Shown here: in pieces, positions 55,232 to 64,000 of the stretch
Numbering within the stretch: the stretch's first letter is position 1
How the letters are laid out: every line of letters begins with the position of its first letter
Assembly: GCF_000275725.1 (NCBI RefSeq)
Contig: NZ_AJTS01000030.1
Span: 1-64,000 of the forward strand
Direction of reading: 5' to 3'
Source: Vreelandella stevensii S18214
GTDB taxonomy: Bacteria; Pseudomonadota; Gammaproteobacteria; Pseudomonadales; Halomonadaceae
DNA: 64,000 nt
Translations under genes and position numbers: made by a program
Notes under the pieces: generated by a model
Told to the model about the DNA's origin: nothing
What the model saw: only the letters and a program-made list of their open reading frames with translations
Database searches by the model: none

Positions 55232-56319
55232 CAGCCGTCCTGCAAGGCCGAGAGCTGCTCTGCCTGATACTCATGGATCAGCGGTTCGATCACGTCATCG
55301 AGCTGCTCGCCGCTGACCACTTCGGTCAGCTTATAGAGCGTCAGGTTGATGCGGTGGTCGGTGATGCGACCTTGAGGGAAGTTATAGGTCCGAATCCGCT
55401 CACTGCGGTCTCCCGAGCCGACCAGCGAACGGCGCGCATCGGCCTGCTCCTGGCGTTGGGAATCCACGGCATTGCGCTTGAGCTTGGCCGCCAGCAAGGA
55501 CATCGCCTTGGCACGGTTCTTGTGTTGGCTGCGCTCTTCCTGGCACTCCACCACCACGCCGGTGGGCAAGTGGGTGATGCGAATCGCCGAGTCGGTGGTG
55601 TTGACGTGCTGGCCACCGGCACCGCTGGAGCGGTAGGTGTCCACCCGCAGGTCGGCGGGATTGATGTCCACATCGCCCACTTCATCCACCTCGGGCATGA
55701 CCGCCACGGTACAGGCAGAGGTATGGATTCGCCCCTGAGACTCCGTCGCGGGCACGCGCTGTACGCGATGAACGCCCGACTCGAACTTGAGCCTTGCGTA
55801 GACGCCGTCGCCCTTGACCCGGGAGATCACCTCTTTATAGCCGCCCTGCTCGCCGTGGCTGGCACTGACGATTTCTACCCGCCAGCCGCGCTTTTCAGCA
55901 TAGCGGGAGTACATGCGGAACAGATCACCGGCAAAAATCGCCGCTTCATCGCCACCGGTGCCCGCCCGCACTTCGAGAAACACGCCACGGCCATCGTCGG
56001 GGTCCTTGGGGATCAGCAGGCGCTTCAGCTCGATGTCCAACTCTGCCAGCTGTTCACGACCATCGCTGATTTCCATTTCCGCCAGCTCGCGCATCTCCGG
56101 GTCACTGTCGCGGCTCAGCTGTTCGGCCTCGGCGATGCTGTCTTCGACCCCACGGTAACGTTGCCAAGCGGCCACCAGCTCTTCCAGCTCAGCGTATTCC
56201 CGCGAATAGTCACGGAAGCGCTGCTGATTGTTGATCACCTCGGGATCGGACAGCAGCATGGCCAGCTCCTCGAAACGGTCGGAGAAGCTATCCAGGCGTT
56301 GGCGCAAAGTCTCTTTCAT
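55231..56319 (-). CDS. prfA: Peptide chain release factor 1
   Basis: 362 residues. The PxT-type codon-recognition region '[20 protein letters not shown]' and catalytic '[20 protein letters not shown]' (GGQ) are intact. It terminates at UAA/UAG. Overlaps hemA by 4 bp and prmC by 1 bp, the conserved hemA-prfA-prmC operon. Confidence 0.98.
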   Translation of the reverse strand: MKETLRQRLDSFSDRFEELAMLLSDPEVINNQQRFRDYSREYAELEELVAAWQRYRGVEDSIAEAEQLSRDSDPEMRELAEMEISDGREQLAELDIELKRLLIPKDPDDGRGVFLEVRAGTGGDEAAIFAGDLFRMYSRYAEKRGWRVEIVSASHGEQGGYKEVISRVKGDGVYARLKFESGVHRVQRVPATESQGRIHTSACTVAVMPEVDEVGDVDINPADLRVDTYRSSGAGGQHVNTTDSAIRITHLPTGVVVECQEERSQHKNRAKAMSLLAAKLKRNAVDSQRQEQADARRSLVGSGDRSERIRTYNFPQGRITDHRINLTLYKLTEVVSGEQLDDVIEPLIHEYQAEQLSALQDG

Positions 56320-57626
56320 GCGGGTGTATCATCCTTCTGGCGTTTTACCGGAGGCGCAGCCTGCTCGAAGGCAGGTTTGGGCGGCAGTAACAGGCGCGGC
56401 GCGGCGTTGAGCAATTCATGGTTTTCCTGCGAAGCAGCATCACGCATGGCAAGCGTAGGTTGATGCATGAAGCGGTTGGCCAGCTGGTGAGCCATCCGCT
56501 CGATGACTTTGGCTGGGTCTTCACCCTTGGCCAGGCGTTCCAGCGCTTGCTCCCGCGCTTGATCGCGCAGCGCTTCGCCATGACGACGATAATCTCGAAT
56601 CACTTCGCCGCCATTGCGAATGCGGCGCTCATGCTGCCAGCTGCCGACGCCGTGTTCAATCAGCGATTCAGCCTGATCGGCAGCCACTTGGCGATGGCGG
56701 CGGTTCTCTTCGATGACCTCTTCCAGGTCATCCACGGTATAGAGAAACACATCGGCCAGCTCACCCACCTGTGGCTCGATATCCCGTGGCACTGCAATAT
56801 CGACCATGAAGACAGGCCGATGACGGCGCTTCTTCAGGGCACGCTCGACCATCCCCTTGCCCAGAATCGGCAGCGGAGAGGCCGTGGAAGAGATCACGAT
56901 GTCGGCATGCTCCAGCGCATCCGGAATCTCGGGCAGGGTGATGGCCGTCCCGCCCAACGCCGCAGACACCTGCTCGGCACGCTCCCGGGTACGGTTGGCC
57001 ACGGTAAGCTGACGTACGCCCGCTTCGTGCAGATGGCGCGCCACCAGCTCGATGGTTTCTCCGGCACCGATCAACAGCGCCCGTGCACGACTGAAATCAT
57101 CGAAGATACGGCTGGCCATGCTGACCGCCGCGTAAGCCACCGACACGGGGTTCTTGCCGATACCCGTTTCGGTGCGCACCTGCTTGGCCACGGCAAAGGT
57201 GTGTTGAAACAGCCGTTCCAGCTCTCCCCCCAAGCCCTTTGCCTGGCGCGCCTGCTGATACGCGTCTTTCAACTGCCCCAGAATCTGCGGCTCACCCAGC
57301 ACCATGGAGTCGAGCCCGACCGCTACGCGCATCAGGTGGCGAGCTGCTTCGTTGTCATGATAGTGGTACGCACAGCGTGCCAAATCATCTACCCGCAGAT
57401 TGTGAAAGCGTCCCAGCCAGTCCAGCACGGTTTGCTCGCCTGCGGCATCGGTCACGCAGTAGAGCTCGGTACGGTTGCAGGTCGAGAGCACCGCGGCTTC
57501 GTGGATATGTGGCAGGCCACGCAGCTCGGCCAACGCGCTTTCCAGCTGCGTTGGCGTAAAGGCCACCTGCTCACGCACGGCCACGCTGGCAGTACGATGA
57601 TTAATTCCCAGGGCAAGAAGCGTCAT
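56316..57626 (-). CDS. hemA: Glutamyl-tRNA reductase
   Basis: 436 residues. The catalytic Cys50 is in '[13 protein letters not shown]', following the N-terminal '[17 protein letters not shown]'. The NADPH domain has '[17 protein letters not shown]' and '[11 protein letters not shown]'. The C-terminal dimerisation domain is helical. It makes glutamate-1-semialdehyde, the first committed step of tetrapyrrole synthesis. Confidence 0.98.
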   Translation of the reverse strand: MTLLALGINHRTASVAVREQVAFTPTQLESALAELRGLPHIHEAAVLSTCNRTELYCVTDAAGEQTVLDWLGRFHNLRVDDLARCAYHYHDNEAARHLMRVAVGLDSMVLGEPQILGQLKDAYQQARQAKGLGGELERLFQHTFAVAKQVRTETGIGKNPVSVAYAAVSMASRIFDDFSRARALLIGAGETIELVARHLHEAGVRQLTVANRTRERAEQVSAALGGTAITLPEIPDALEHADIVISSTASPLPILGKGMVERALKKRRHRPVFMVDIAVPRDIEPQVGELADVFLYTVDDLEEVIEENRRHRQVAADQAESLIEHGVGSWQHERRIRNGGEVIRDYRRHGEALRDQAREQALERLAKGEDPAKVIERMAHQLANRFMHQPTLAMRDAASQENHELLNAAPRLLLPPKPAFEQAAPPVKRQKDDTPA

Positions 57627-57845
57627 GCGGTCTGCGTCTTCGCTAGTGGATCGGTCGTCACGTCACTGTTCGTCGTTATCGCTTGGAGCGGGGCAATCAG
57701 GCAGCTTTACGAGTGAATTGTGCTGACCCGGCCCACTTTCAAGGTGGAACATTCTATCACAACACGACATGTTCTGGCGCACACCACTTTGCCGCAGGCA
57801 GCCAAGCCGCTATGCTGAACACTCGGCCACCTGATCGAGATACGC

Positions 57846-59639
57846 ATGCCCCACCGCGCAACACTTCCGGGTTTGTCCCGAGCACTATCGGGCCTTCCTC
57901 TATTACCGCTGGCCGCGACGCTGCTGCTGAGCGGCTGCCAGCTGTCCTCCACGCTTCCAGATCGCGGGTTCATGAGCGCTAGCCGCGACCCCATGCTGAC
58001 GGCCCCGCCGGTCACACGCGGCCTGGATGCGGCAGGGCTCAGCACGCTGCTGGCCGCCGAGCTGGCTGGCCAGCGCGGCGACTACCGTTATGCAAGCCGT
58101 GGCTACCTGGAAGCCGCCCAGCGCTACAGCGCGCCCGGGCTGGCCGAGCGCGCCACCTTTGCAGCACGCTTTGGCAACGACGCCGCGTTGATGGAAGCTT
58201 CGGCGCTGCGCTGGCGCGAGCTGTCGCCCACCGCGGAAACGCCCAACCGCCTGCTAGCCGCCCTGTCCCTTCAGCGCGGCGACTGGCTGGATAGCCTGGA
58301 GCAGCGGCTGGCCATTGCCGAATCGGGCGGTTACGGTGACATCGCAAGTTTCGCCGAGCTTGCCGTGGCAGAAGAGGCGCCGCTCAATGTCCTGGCACAG
58401 CCGTTACGCACCTACCTGGCGCAACCCGCTGCTGCCGAGCGCGACTCCTACAGCGATGTGCTGCTGGGCACTGCGCTCATCGAAGCCGCCCTGGGCGAGA
58501 CGCAAACCGCTCAGCAGCACCTCGACCTGGTCGAGCAGCGCGAGCCTGAATCCGCCTCACTGTGGCTGGCCAGGGCACGTCTGGCGCTGGAAAGCGGCGA
58601 CCACCGCGCAGCTCAGCGGGCGGCTCAGCAAGGGCTGAGCCTGTCACCGGATGACGTGCGCTTCATCCTCATGCTGGCCCAGGCTGAAATCCGCCTCAAT
58701 AACATTACCGCCGCCGAAACCCAGACCAACGCCCTGCTGGAAACCCACGGCGGCAATCAGGAACTGCGCATCGCCCTGGCTCAGCTCTATCTCGAAGAGG
58801 GCCACAGTGAGCCCGCCTATCGGCTGCTGCAGCCTCTGATCGGCCAGGACAGAATTCCCAATATTGCCTACTTTCTGCTGGGCGCCATTGCACAATCTCA
58901 GGGCGATATCGACAACGCCCTGCTCTATTACCGCCAGGTGCGCGATGGCAACGAGTTCCTGCCTGCGCGAGCAGCCGCCGCTCGCATGTTGATCGACGAT
59001 GACCGCTTGCTGGACGCGCGCGCCTTCCTGCGCATCGAGCGCATGCGCCACGACACCTACTTTGGCGATCTGGTACTGCTCGAAGTGCAGCTGCTGGACG
59101 ATCTCGCCATGGAGCAAGAGGCTGGCGCCCTGCTGGACCGGGAAATCACTCGCACGCCCGACGACACGCGCCTGCTGTACCTGCGCGCCATGCGCGGCTG
59201 GGAAATGGGCGATCTGGCCGCCATGGAGCGCGACCTGCAACAGATCCTGCGCACCGAGCCCAACAACCCCGACGCCTTGAACGCGCTGGGCTATACCCTA
59301 GCCGATTTGAACATCACCGAGCGCCTGGAAGAAGCCCGCGACCTGATCGAGCGCGCCTATGAAGCCGACCCCGACAACCCGGCCATCATGGATAGCCTGG
59401 GCTGGGTATACTTCCGGCTGGGCAAACTGGACGACGCCCTGGCGTGGCTGGAAAGCGCCTATTCGCGACTCCCCGATCAGGAAGTATCCGCCCACTTGGC
59501 CGAAGTGCTGCATGCCTTGGGGCGCAGCGACGAAGCGCGTCAAGCCATCGCCCGAGCCATGCGGCGTGCCGACCATCACCCCCAAATAGACGAACTGCTG
59601 GAACGGCATCCTGAACTAACGCCCGCCAGCACGCCCTAA
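57846..59639 (+). CDS. TPR-repeat lipoprotein
   Basis: 597 residues. Signal peptide with lipobox 'LLLSGC', then helical repeats to the end. The last repeats are clear TPRs: 'NALGYTLADLNITERLEEAR' and 'AIMDSLGWVYFRLGKLDDAL', followed by 'AHLAEVLHALGRSDEARQAI'. A similar TPR protein divergent from hemA and upstream of lolB is found in pseudomonads (PA4667-like). Probably an outer-membrane-tethered periplasmic scaffold; no enzymatic motif. Confidence 0.88.
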   Translation: MPHRATLPGLSRALSGLPLLPLAATLLLSGCQLSSTLPDRGFMSASRDPMLTAPPVTRGLDAAGLSTLLAAELAGQRGDYRYASRGYLEAAQRYSAPGLAERATFAARFGNDAALMEASALRWRELSPTAETPNRLLAALSLQRGDWLDSLEQRLAIAESGGYGDIASFAELAVAEEAPLNVLAQPLRTYLAQPAAAERDSYSDVLLGTALIEAALGETQTAQQHLDLVEQREPESASLWLARARLALESGDHRAAQRAAQQGLSLSPDDVRFILMLAQAEIRLNNITAAETQTNALLETHGGNQELRIALAQLYLEEGHSEPAYRLLQPLIGQDRIPNIAYFLLGAIAQSQGDIDNALLYYRQVRDGNEFLPARAAAARMLIDDDRLLDARAFLRIERMRHDTYFGDLVLLEVQLLDDLAMEQEAGALLDREITRTPDDTRLLYLRAMRGWEMGDLAAMERDLQQILRTEPNNPDALNALGYTLADLNITERLEEARDLIERAYEADPDNPAIMDSLGWVYFRLGKLDDALAWLESAYSRLPDQEVSAHLAEVLHALGRSDEARQAIARAMRRADHHPQIDELLERHPELTPASTP

Positions 59640-59684
59640 TAGTGCACTCTTCTGGATCCAGACCCTACTGACATGGAGCTTCTA

Positions 59685-60356
59685 ATGTTGACTACGTCAT
59701 TTCCCTTCGCTCGCTCGGCAAGCCCCCGACTGTCTGGTCGCCTGCCTACTGCGCGTCTATGGGTAGCCGCCCTTGCCCTCTTGACCCTGGCCGGCTGCGC
59801 CAGCCAGGCACCAGTCGACGAAAGCGGTCGTCAGGCAGGCCAGTGGGAGCGCCAGCAGGCGCAGGTCGAAGATTTCGATAGCTGGACACTGGTGGGCAAA
59901 GCAGGCTTGCGCACCCCCCAGGAAAACATCAGTGCCAACCTCGACTGGAACCAGACACCGTTCTACTTCCGCATGCTGATCAGCGGTCCCTTTGGCGGCG
60001 GACGCAGCGTGCTGGAAGGACGTGAAGGACGCTTTTCGCTGAGCACCAGCGACGGCCGCTTCGAAGCCGAAACTCCGGAAGCCCTGATGGAAGAGCAACT
60101 TGGCTGGTCACTGCCGGTACGCGCCATGCCCGACTGGGTGCGAGGCTTGCCCGGCGACCACGCCAGCTATCAGCTGGAAACCGACGAGCTTGGCTTCCCG
60201 CGTTTCCTGCAGCAGGATGGCTGGGAAATCGACTACCGTGACTGGGAGCGGGTAGAGGAGATGTGGCTGCCCCGCCGATTGGTCATGAACTACGGCGAGG
60301 TACGCATTACCCTGGTGGTCAACCAGTGGCAGGCTGCCAGCCGCACGGCCGAATAA
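59685..60356 (+). CDS. lolB: Outer-membrane lipoprotein receptor LolB
   Basis: 223 residues from the ATG at 59685, which has GGAG at a good distance (an ATG at 59673 is less likely). Lipobox 'LLTLAGC'. 'WTLVGKAGLRTPQENISANL' and 'ISGPFGGGRSVLEG' match LolB, which takes lipoproteins from LolA and inserts them in the outer membrane. Followed 42 bp later by ispE, the usual pairing. Confidence 0.95.
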   Translation: MLTTSFPFARSASPRLSGRLPTARLWVAALALLTLAGCASQAPVDESGRQAGQWERQQAQVEDFDSWTLVGKAGLRTPQENISANLDWNQTPFYFRMLISGPFGGGRSVLEGREGRFSLSTSDGRFEAETPEALMEEQLGWSLPVRAMPDWVRGLPGDHASYQLETDELGFPRFLQQDGWEIDYRDWERVEEMWLPRRLVMNYGEVRITLVVNQWQAASRTAE

Positions 60357-60398
60357 GCGCCGCTTCATCGCCCTGCACTTTCATTTTAGAGAACCGGC

Positions 60399-61259
60399 AT
60401 GTCCGCAACACCACATCCATTGATTCTACCGGCTCCGGCCAAACTGAATCGCATGCTGCATATCGTGGGCCGTCGTCCAGACGGCTACCACGAGCTGCAA
60501 ACGCTGTTTCAGCTGCTCGACCTGTGCGACACGCTGACCTTTACCCTACGTCAGGACCGCCGCATCGAGCTGACCACCCCACTGGCAGGCGTTACCCACG
60601 ATGACAATCTGATCGTCCGTGCCGCGCGCCTGCTCCAGCAGGAAAGCGGCCACCATATGGGCGTATCGATCACCATCGATAAGCGCCTACCCATGGGCGG
60701 CGGCCTGGGGGGTGGCAGCTCCAATGCCGCCACCGTGCTGGTGGGTCTCAATCAGCTGTGGCAGCTGGGTCTGGATCGCCAGACCCTGGCCACGCTGGGC
60801 CTGACGCTGGGCGCCGACGTCCCGGTGTTCGTGCATGGCCATAGCGCCTGGGCAGAAGGCGTTGGCGAACGGCTCACTCCGGTCACGCTGGACACCCCCT
60901 GGTTTGTGGTGATCCACCCCGGTGTGAGCGTCTCGACACCGGCCATCTTCCAGGATGCGGAATTGACACGCGACAGCCTCCCCATTACTATGGCGCGCGC
61001 ACTGCAGGGGGGAGTGGCCGAATGGCGCAACGACTGCGAGGCAACGGTCAGGAAAGGCTACCCGCTCATTGCGGATGCACTTGACTGGCTCGCACAGTAT
61101 GCACCGTGCCGATTGACCGGTACGGGTGCTTGTCTGTTTGCCGCCTTCGACACACAAGAGGCAGCACAGGCAGTGGCCAAGCAAGCCAACCAGCGCTGGA
61201 ACGCCTGGGTGGCCAAAGGGCTCAACACCTCTCCCCTACAAGATGCTCTGGGCTGCTGA
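60399..61259 (+). CDS. ispE: 4-diphosphocytidyl-2-C-methyl-D-erythritol kinase
   Basis: 286 residues, GHMP kinase of the MEP isoprenoid pathway. '[20 protein letters not shown]' at the start carries the catalytic Lys. The ATP loop is '[20 protein letters not shown]', then '[20 protein letters not shown]' and C-terminal '[13 protein letters not shown]'. Upstream of tRNA-Gln and prs, as in many gammaproteobacteria. Confidence 0.97.
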   Translation: MSATPHPLILPAPAKLNRMLHIVGRRPDGYHELQTLFQLLDLCDTLTFTLRQDRRIELTTPLAGVTHDDNLIVRAARLLQQESGHHMGVSITIDKRLPMGGGLGGGSSNAATVLVGLNQLWQLGLDRQTLATLGLTLGADVPVFVHGHSAWAEGVGERLTPVTLDTPWFVVIHPGVSVSTPAIFQDAELTRDSLPITMARALQGGVAEWRNDCEATVRKGYPLIADALDWLAQYAPCRLTGTGACLFAAFDTQEAAQAVAKQANQRWNAWVAKGLNTSPLQDALGC

Positions 61260-61290
61260 AAGCGCCCGGTCGTCGCATCAGGCTGTTTGC

Positions 61291-61365
61291 TGGGGTATCG
61301 CCAAGTGGTAAGGCACCGGTTTTTGGTATCGGCATTCCCAGGTTCGAATCCTGGTACCCCAGCCA
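61291..61365 (+). tRNA. tRNA-Gln (anticodon TTG)
   Basis: 75 nt with encoded CCA (61363-61365). The acceptor arm TGGGGTA pairs with TACCCCA. The anticodon stem CCGGT/ATCGG has one G-U pair and a TTTTGGT loop with anticodon TTG at 61323-61325. The T-arm is CCAGGTTCGAATCCTGG. It decodes CAA (and CAG by wobble). Confidence 0.97.
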
Positions 61366-61424
61366 ATCCTGATGTTGATCTGCGTTTTCTCCCCTGATCC
61401 CCAACACTGCAAAGGTGGCTGCGC

Positions 61425-62366
61425 GTGTCAAAATTGATGGTCTTCACCGGGAATGCCAATCCCGAACTCGCTCAAAAGATTGCCGAGAGCTTGGACAGCC
61501 GCATGGGTAATGCCACGGTGGGTCAATTTAGCGACGGCGAAATCGCGGTCGAGATCAATGAGAACGTGCGTGGCAAGGATGTCTTTATCCTGCAATCCAC
61601 CTGCGCGCCGACGAACGACAATCTGATGGAGCTCATCCTGATGGTCGACGCCCTGCGTCGTGCCTCGGCGACCCGCATCACGGCCGTCGTTCCCTACTTC
61701 GGCTATGCCCGTCAGGATCGTCGTGTACGCTCCGCCCGCGTCCCCATCTCGGCCAAGGTAGTGGCCGACATGATGGTAAAAGCAGGCGTCGACCGCGTCA
61801 TGACCATGGACCTGCACGCCGACCAGATTCAAGGCTTCTTCGATGTGCCAGTAGATAACGTCTACGGCTCTCCGATCCTGCTCGACGACATCGAGCGCCA
61901 GAACTACGACGACCTGGTGGTGGTATCCCCCGATGTCGGCGGCGTAGTACGTGCTCGCGCCATCGCCAAGCAGTTGAATGCCGACCTGGCCATCATCGAC
62001 AAGCGTCGCCCCCAGGCCAACCAGGCGCAGGTCATGCACATCATCGGTGAAATCGAAGGCCGCACCTGCGTAGTCGTCGATGACATGATCGATACCGCAG
62101 GCACCTTGTGCAAAGCGGGCGAAGCCTTGAAAGATCATGGCGCGGCGCGGGTCGTCGCCTATGCCACCCACCCGATCCTGTCGGGCCCGGCGGTAGACAA
62201 CATTACCAACTCCGTACTGGATGAAGTCGTGGTGACCGACACCATTCCGCTGGCCGACCATGCGCGTCGCAGCGGAAAGATTCGCCAGTTGAGCGTTGCT
62301 GGCCTGATTGCGGAAGCCATTCGCCGCGTCAGCAACGAAGAATCCGTCAGCGCGATGTTCCACTGA
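61425..62366 (+). CDS. prs: Ribose-phosphate pyrophosphokinase
   Basis: 313 residues from a GTG at 61425 preceded by AAGGTGG; this start gives the conserved '[15 protein letters not shown]'. Motifs: '[20 protein letters not shown]', '[12 protein letters not shown]', '[12 protein letters not shown]', and PRPP loop '[17 protein letters not shown]'. It makes PRPP for nucleotides, His and Trp, including the substrate of TrpD in this window. Confidence 0.98.
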   Translation: MSKLMVFTGNANPELAQKIAESLDSRMGNATVGQFSDGEIAVEINENVRGKDVFILQSTCAPTNDNLMELILMVDALRRASATRITAVVPYFGYARQDRRVRSARVPISAKVVADMMVKAGVDRVMTMDLHADQIQGFFDVPVDNVYGSPILLDDIERQNYDDLVVVSPDVGGVVRARAIAKQLNADLAIIDKRRPQANQAQVMHIIGEIEGRTCVVVDDMIDTAGTLCKAGEALKDHGAARVVAYATHPILSGPAVDNITNSVLDEVVVTDTIPLADHARRSGKIRQLSVAGLIAEAIRRVSNEESVSAMFH

Positions 62367-62463
62367 TCGCCTGATGTGACAAGCCCCCTTCTGGGGCCAT
62401 GGGAACGTCGTCGCCTGGTCGCGGGCGGCGGCGTTTCCTTACTTAAACCAAGAGGCAATTAAC

Positions 62464-63093
62464 ATGTCTGATTTTATCCTGAAAGCCAGCGTTCGTAACG
62501 ACCTGGGGAAAGGTGCGAGCCGCCGCCTGCGTCGTGCGAACCAATTCGTACCGGCCGTTGTGTACGGCGGTGAGAAAGGCGCGCAATCCATCTCTGTCGA
62601 AAAGACCGCTTTCTACAAGGCGATCGAAGACGAGTCGTTCTTCTCTTCCGTCATCAAGCTGGTCGTCGACGGCAGCGAAGAGCAGGTCGTTGTTCGTGAT
62701 CTGCAGCGCCACCCCTTCAAGCCGCTGCTGACCCACGCCGACTTCATGCGCGTCGACGCGACTCACGCCATCACCATGAACGTGCCGCTGCACGTGGTGA
62801 ACGAAGAGAAGTGTGTGGGCATCAAGGACCAGGGCGGTGAACTGCACGTGCTGGCCAACGAAGTTGCCATCAGCTGCTTGCCGAAAGATCTTCCTGACTT
62901 CCTGGAAGTGGACATCAGCAAGGTCGAGCTGGGCACTACCCTGCACCTGTCTGACCTGACCTTCCCGGCGGGCGTCACTTCCGTTGACCTGTCCCACGGT
63001 GAAGAGCACGACAACGCCGTACTGAGCATCACTGCTGTCAAAGTACGTGTTGAAGAAGAAGGCGAAGGCGACGCAGAAGAAAGCGCCGAGTAA
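62464..63093 (+). CDS. rplY: 50S ribosomal protein L25 (CTC form)
   Basis: 209 residues, the long CTC-type L25 with an N-terminal 5S-rRNA-binding domain ('[20 protein letters not shown]') and a C-terminal TL5-like domain, ending in an acidic tail ([13 protein letters not shown]). Followed by two hairpins. Position between prs and pth is conserved. Confidence 0.97.
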   Translation: MSDFILKASVRNDLGKGASRRLRRANQFVPAVVYGGEKGAQSISVEKTAFYKAIEDESFFSSVIKLVVDGSEEQVVVRDLQRHPFKPLLTHADFMRVDATHAITMNVPLHVVNEEKCVGIKDQGGELHVLANEVAISCLPKDLPDFLEVDISKVELGTTLHLSDLTFPAGVTSVDLSHGEEHDNAVLSITAVKVRVEEEGEGDAEESAE

Positions 63094-63117
63094 GCCAAGG
63101 CGCAGCGGTATTGCGCC

Positions 63118-63141
63118 CCGAGCCATGCCCGCATGGCTCGG
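63118..63141 (+). terminator. GC-rich hairpin after rplY
   Basis: CCGAGCCATGC (63118-63128) and its exact complement (63131-63141) form an 11-bp stem. No T-run follows; it is 10 bp before the next hairpin. Confidence 0.55.
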
Positions 63142-63150
63142 AAATGATAA

Positions 63151-63181
63151 AATCAAGCGCCTCGGCGCTTGATTTTTTTTT
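63151..63181 (+). terminator. Rho-independent terminator after rplY
   Basis: AATCAAGCGC/GCGCTTGATT stem (63151-63160, 63165-63174), CTCG loop, then a T-run to 63181. Confidence 0.85.
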
Positions 63182-63227
63182 GCGACTCGAGACACGCTGC
63201 CATTTTCATCCTACTGGAGCTGAGCAC

Positions 63228-63809
63228 ATGAGCCAGGTAACGGCCATTATCGGGCTGGGAAACCCCGGCGCTGACTATGATGCAACCCGCCACAACGCCG
63301 GTTTTTGGCTGGTCGAGGCCCTTGCCCGCAGCGCCCACAGTGAACTGCGCCCGGAAAAGAAGTTTCTGGGGCTTTATGCCAAGGTACGCCTGGGCGAGCA
63401 CGAACTGCACCTGCTGAACCCCTCGACCTTCATGAACCGCAGCGGCGCTGCGGTGGCTGCGCTGACCCAGTTCTTCAAGCTCACTCCAGAGAACCTGCTG
63501 GTCGCCCATGACGAGCTGGACCTGCCCCCCGGCCAGGCACGCTACAAGACCGGTGGCGGGCACGGCGGCCACAACGGCCTGCGCGACATCATCAGCGCGC
63601 TGGGCAACCAGAAGCAGTTCCACCGCCTGCGTATCGGCATCGGCCACCCCGGGGAAGCACGCCAAGTGGTCAATTACGTGCTGGGCCGCCCTGGCAAAGC
63701 CGAACAGGAAGCCATCGCGCACGCCCTGGAGGAGAGCCTGGCCACGCTGCCGCTGGCACTTTCCGGTGATTGGGCTAAAGCCATGAACCGCCTTCATAGC
63801 GTAAAATAG
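63228..63809 (+). CDS. pth: Peptidyl-tRNA hydrolase
   Basis: 193 residues from the ATG at 63228 with GGAG 8 bp before; the longer frame to 63111 crosses the terminator and is rejected. 'AIIGLGNPGADYDATRHNAG' holds the catalytic His, then 'LNPSTFMNRSGAAV', 'HDELDLPPGQARYKTGGGHG' and 'GHNGLRDI'. It releases stalled peptidyl-tRNAs. Confidence 0.97.
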   Translation: MSQVTAIIGLGNPGADYDATRHNAGFWLVEALARSAHSELRPEKKFLGLYAKVRLGEHELHLLNPSTFMNRSGAAVAALTQFFKLTPENLLVAHDELDLPPGQARYKTGGGHGGHNGLRDIISALGNQKQFHRLRIGIGHPGEARQVVNYVLGRPGKAEQEAIAHALEESLATLPLALSGDWAKAMNRLHSVK

Positions 63810-63904
63810 CAGCACGTTTGATCAGTCGTGTGATCGCACACGTTTATTCACTGTTGGCCAGCGCCTCACGAGATAGCGCTGGCCTAGCGGCCAGGAAGTA
63901 ATGT

Positions 63905-64000
63905 ATGGGCTTTAACTGCGGTATTGTCGGCCTACCCAACGTAGGCAAATCCACCCTGTTCAATGCACTGACGAAGTCAGGTATCGATGCCGAGAACTTC
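63905..64000 (+). CDS. ychF: Redox-regulated ATPase YchF (5' part)
   Basis: Starts at the ATG at 63905 with AGGAAG 7 bp before and runs off the window. The first 32 residues, '[20 protein letters not shown]' and on, contain the G1 loop GLPNVGKS of the Obg-related YchF/OLA1 ATPases. pth-ychF is a conserved pair. Confidence 0.95.
   Translation, partial: MGFNCGIVGLPNVGKSTLFNALTKSGIDAENF

Overview
The window reads as chromosomal DNA of a high-GC gammaproteobacterium, most likely Halomonas or a close relative (Halomonadaceae). This rests on recognisable housekeeping blocks (hemA-prfA-prmC-moeB, lolB-ispE-tRNA-Gln-prs-rplY-pth-ychF, trpGDC, cysTWA, potFGHI) and protein similarity by eye. No database search was possible.

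Layout. 1-5.1 kb: tail of a SIMPL-domain protein, serS, and a YdiJ-type D-2-hydroxyglutarate dehydrogenase. 5.1-6.7 kb: an IS200/IS605-type element with divergent tnpB and tnpA. 6.7-7.9 kb: a response regulator whose sensor kinase gene is wrecked by a large internal deletion. 7.98-10.4 kb: trpC, trpD, trpG. 10.4-19.5 kb: an accessory island. 19.5-23.2 kb: an orphan Mn-type substrate-binding protein, a broken gph, an NDH-2 and rpe. 23.4-27.3 kb: the sulfate ABC transporter. 27.4-34 kb: small envelope genes, an uncharacterised ATP-grasp plus papain-like gene pair, and tlyA. 34-45 kb: MscK-like channel, pldA, yqjDEK-like operon, a YhiN-type flavoprotein, and an RND efflux pair. 46-50 kb: putrescine transporter. 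50.6-53 kb: ahpC/ahpF behind an OxyR-like site. 53-64 kb: housekeeping genes.

The most interesting region is 11.66-18.43 kb. A divergent Lrp/AsnC regulator faces eight tightly packed co-directional genes. They encode a Dabb protein, a DUF2000 protein, a PaaK-like acyl-adenylate ligase, a class IV (IlvE-like) aminotransferase, a BacA-like prephenate decarboxylase, an AhpD/CMD-like protein with a degenerate CxxC, an ornithine-cyclodeaminase/mu-crystallin-family reductase lacking the usual catalytic Asp, and a LysE-type exporter. Together they look like an undescribed pathway that takes prephenate to a non-aromatic amino-acid-like product and exports it. The island sits where trpE would be expected between gph and trpG, the same hotspot that holds the R/F-pyocin cluster in Pseudomonas aeruginosa. 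trpE is not in this window, gph is broken, and both island flanks hold decayed genes.

A second candidate system is the pair at 29.9-33.2 kb: an ATP-grasp ligase followed by a 674-residue protein with a papain-like Gln-x5-Cys...His...Asn arrangement.
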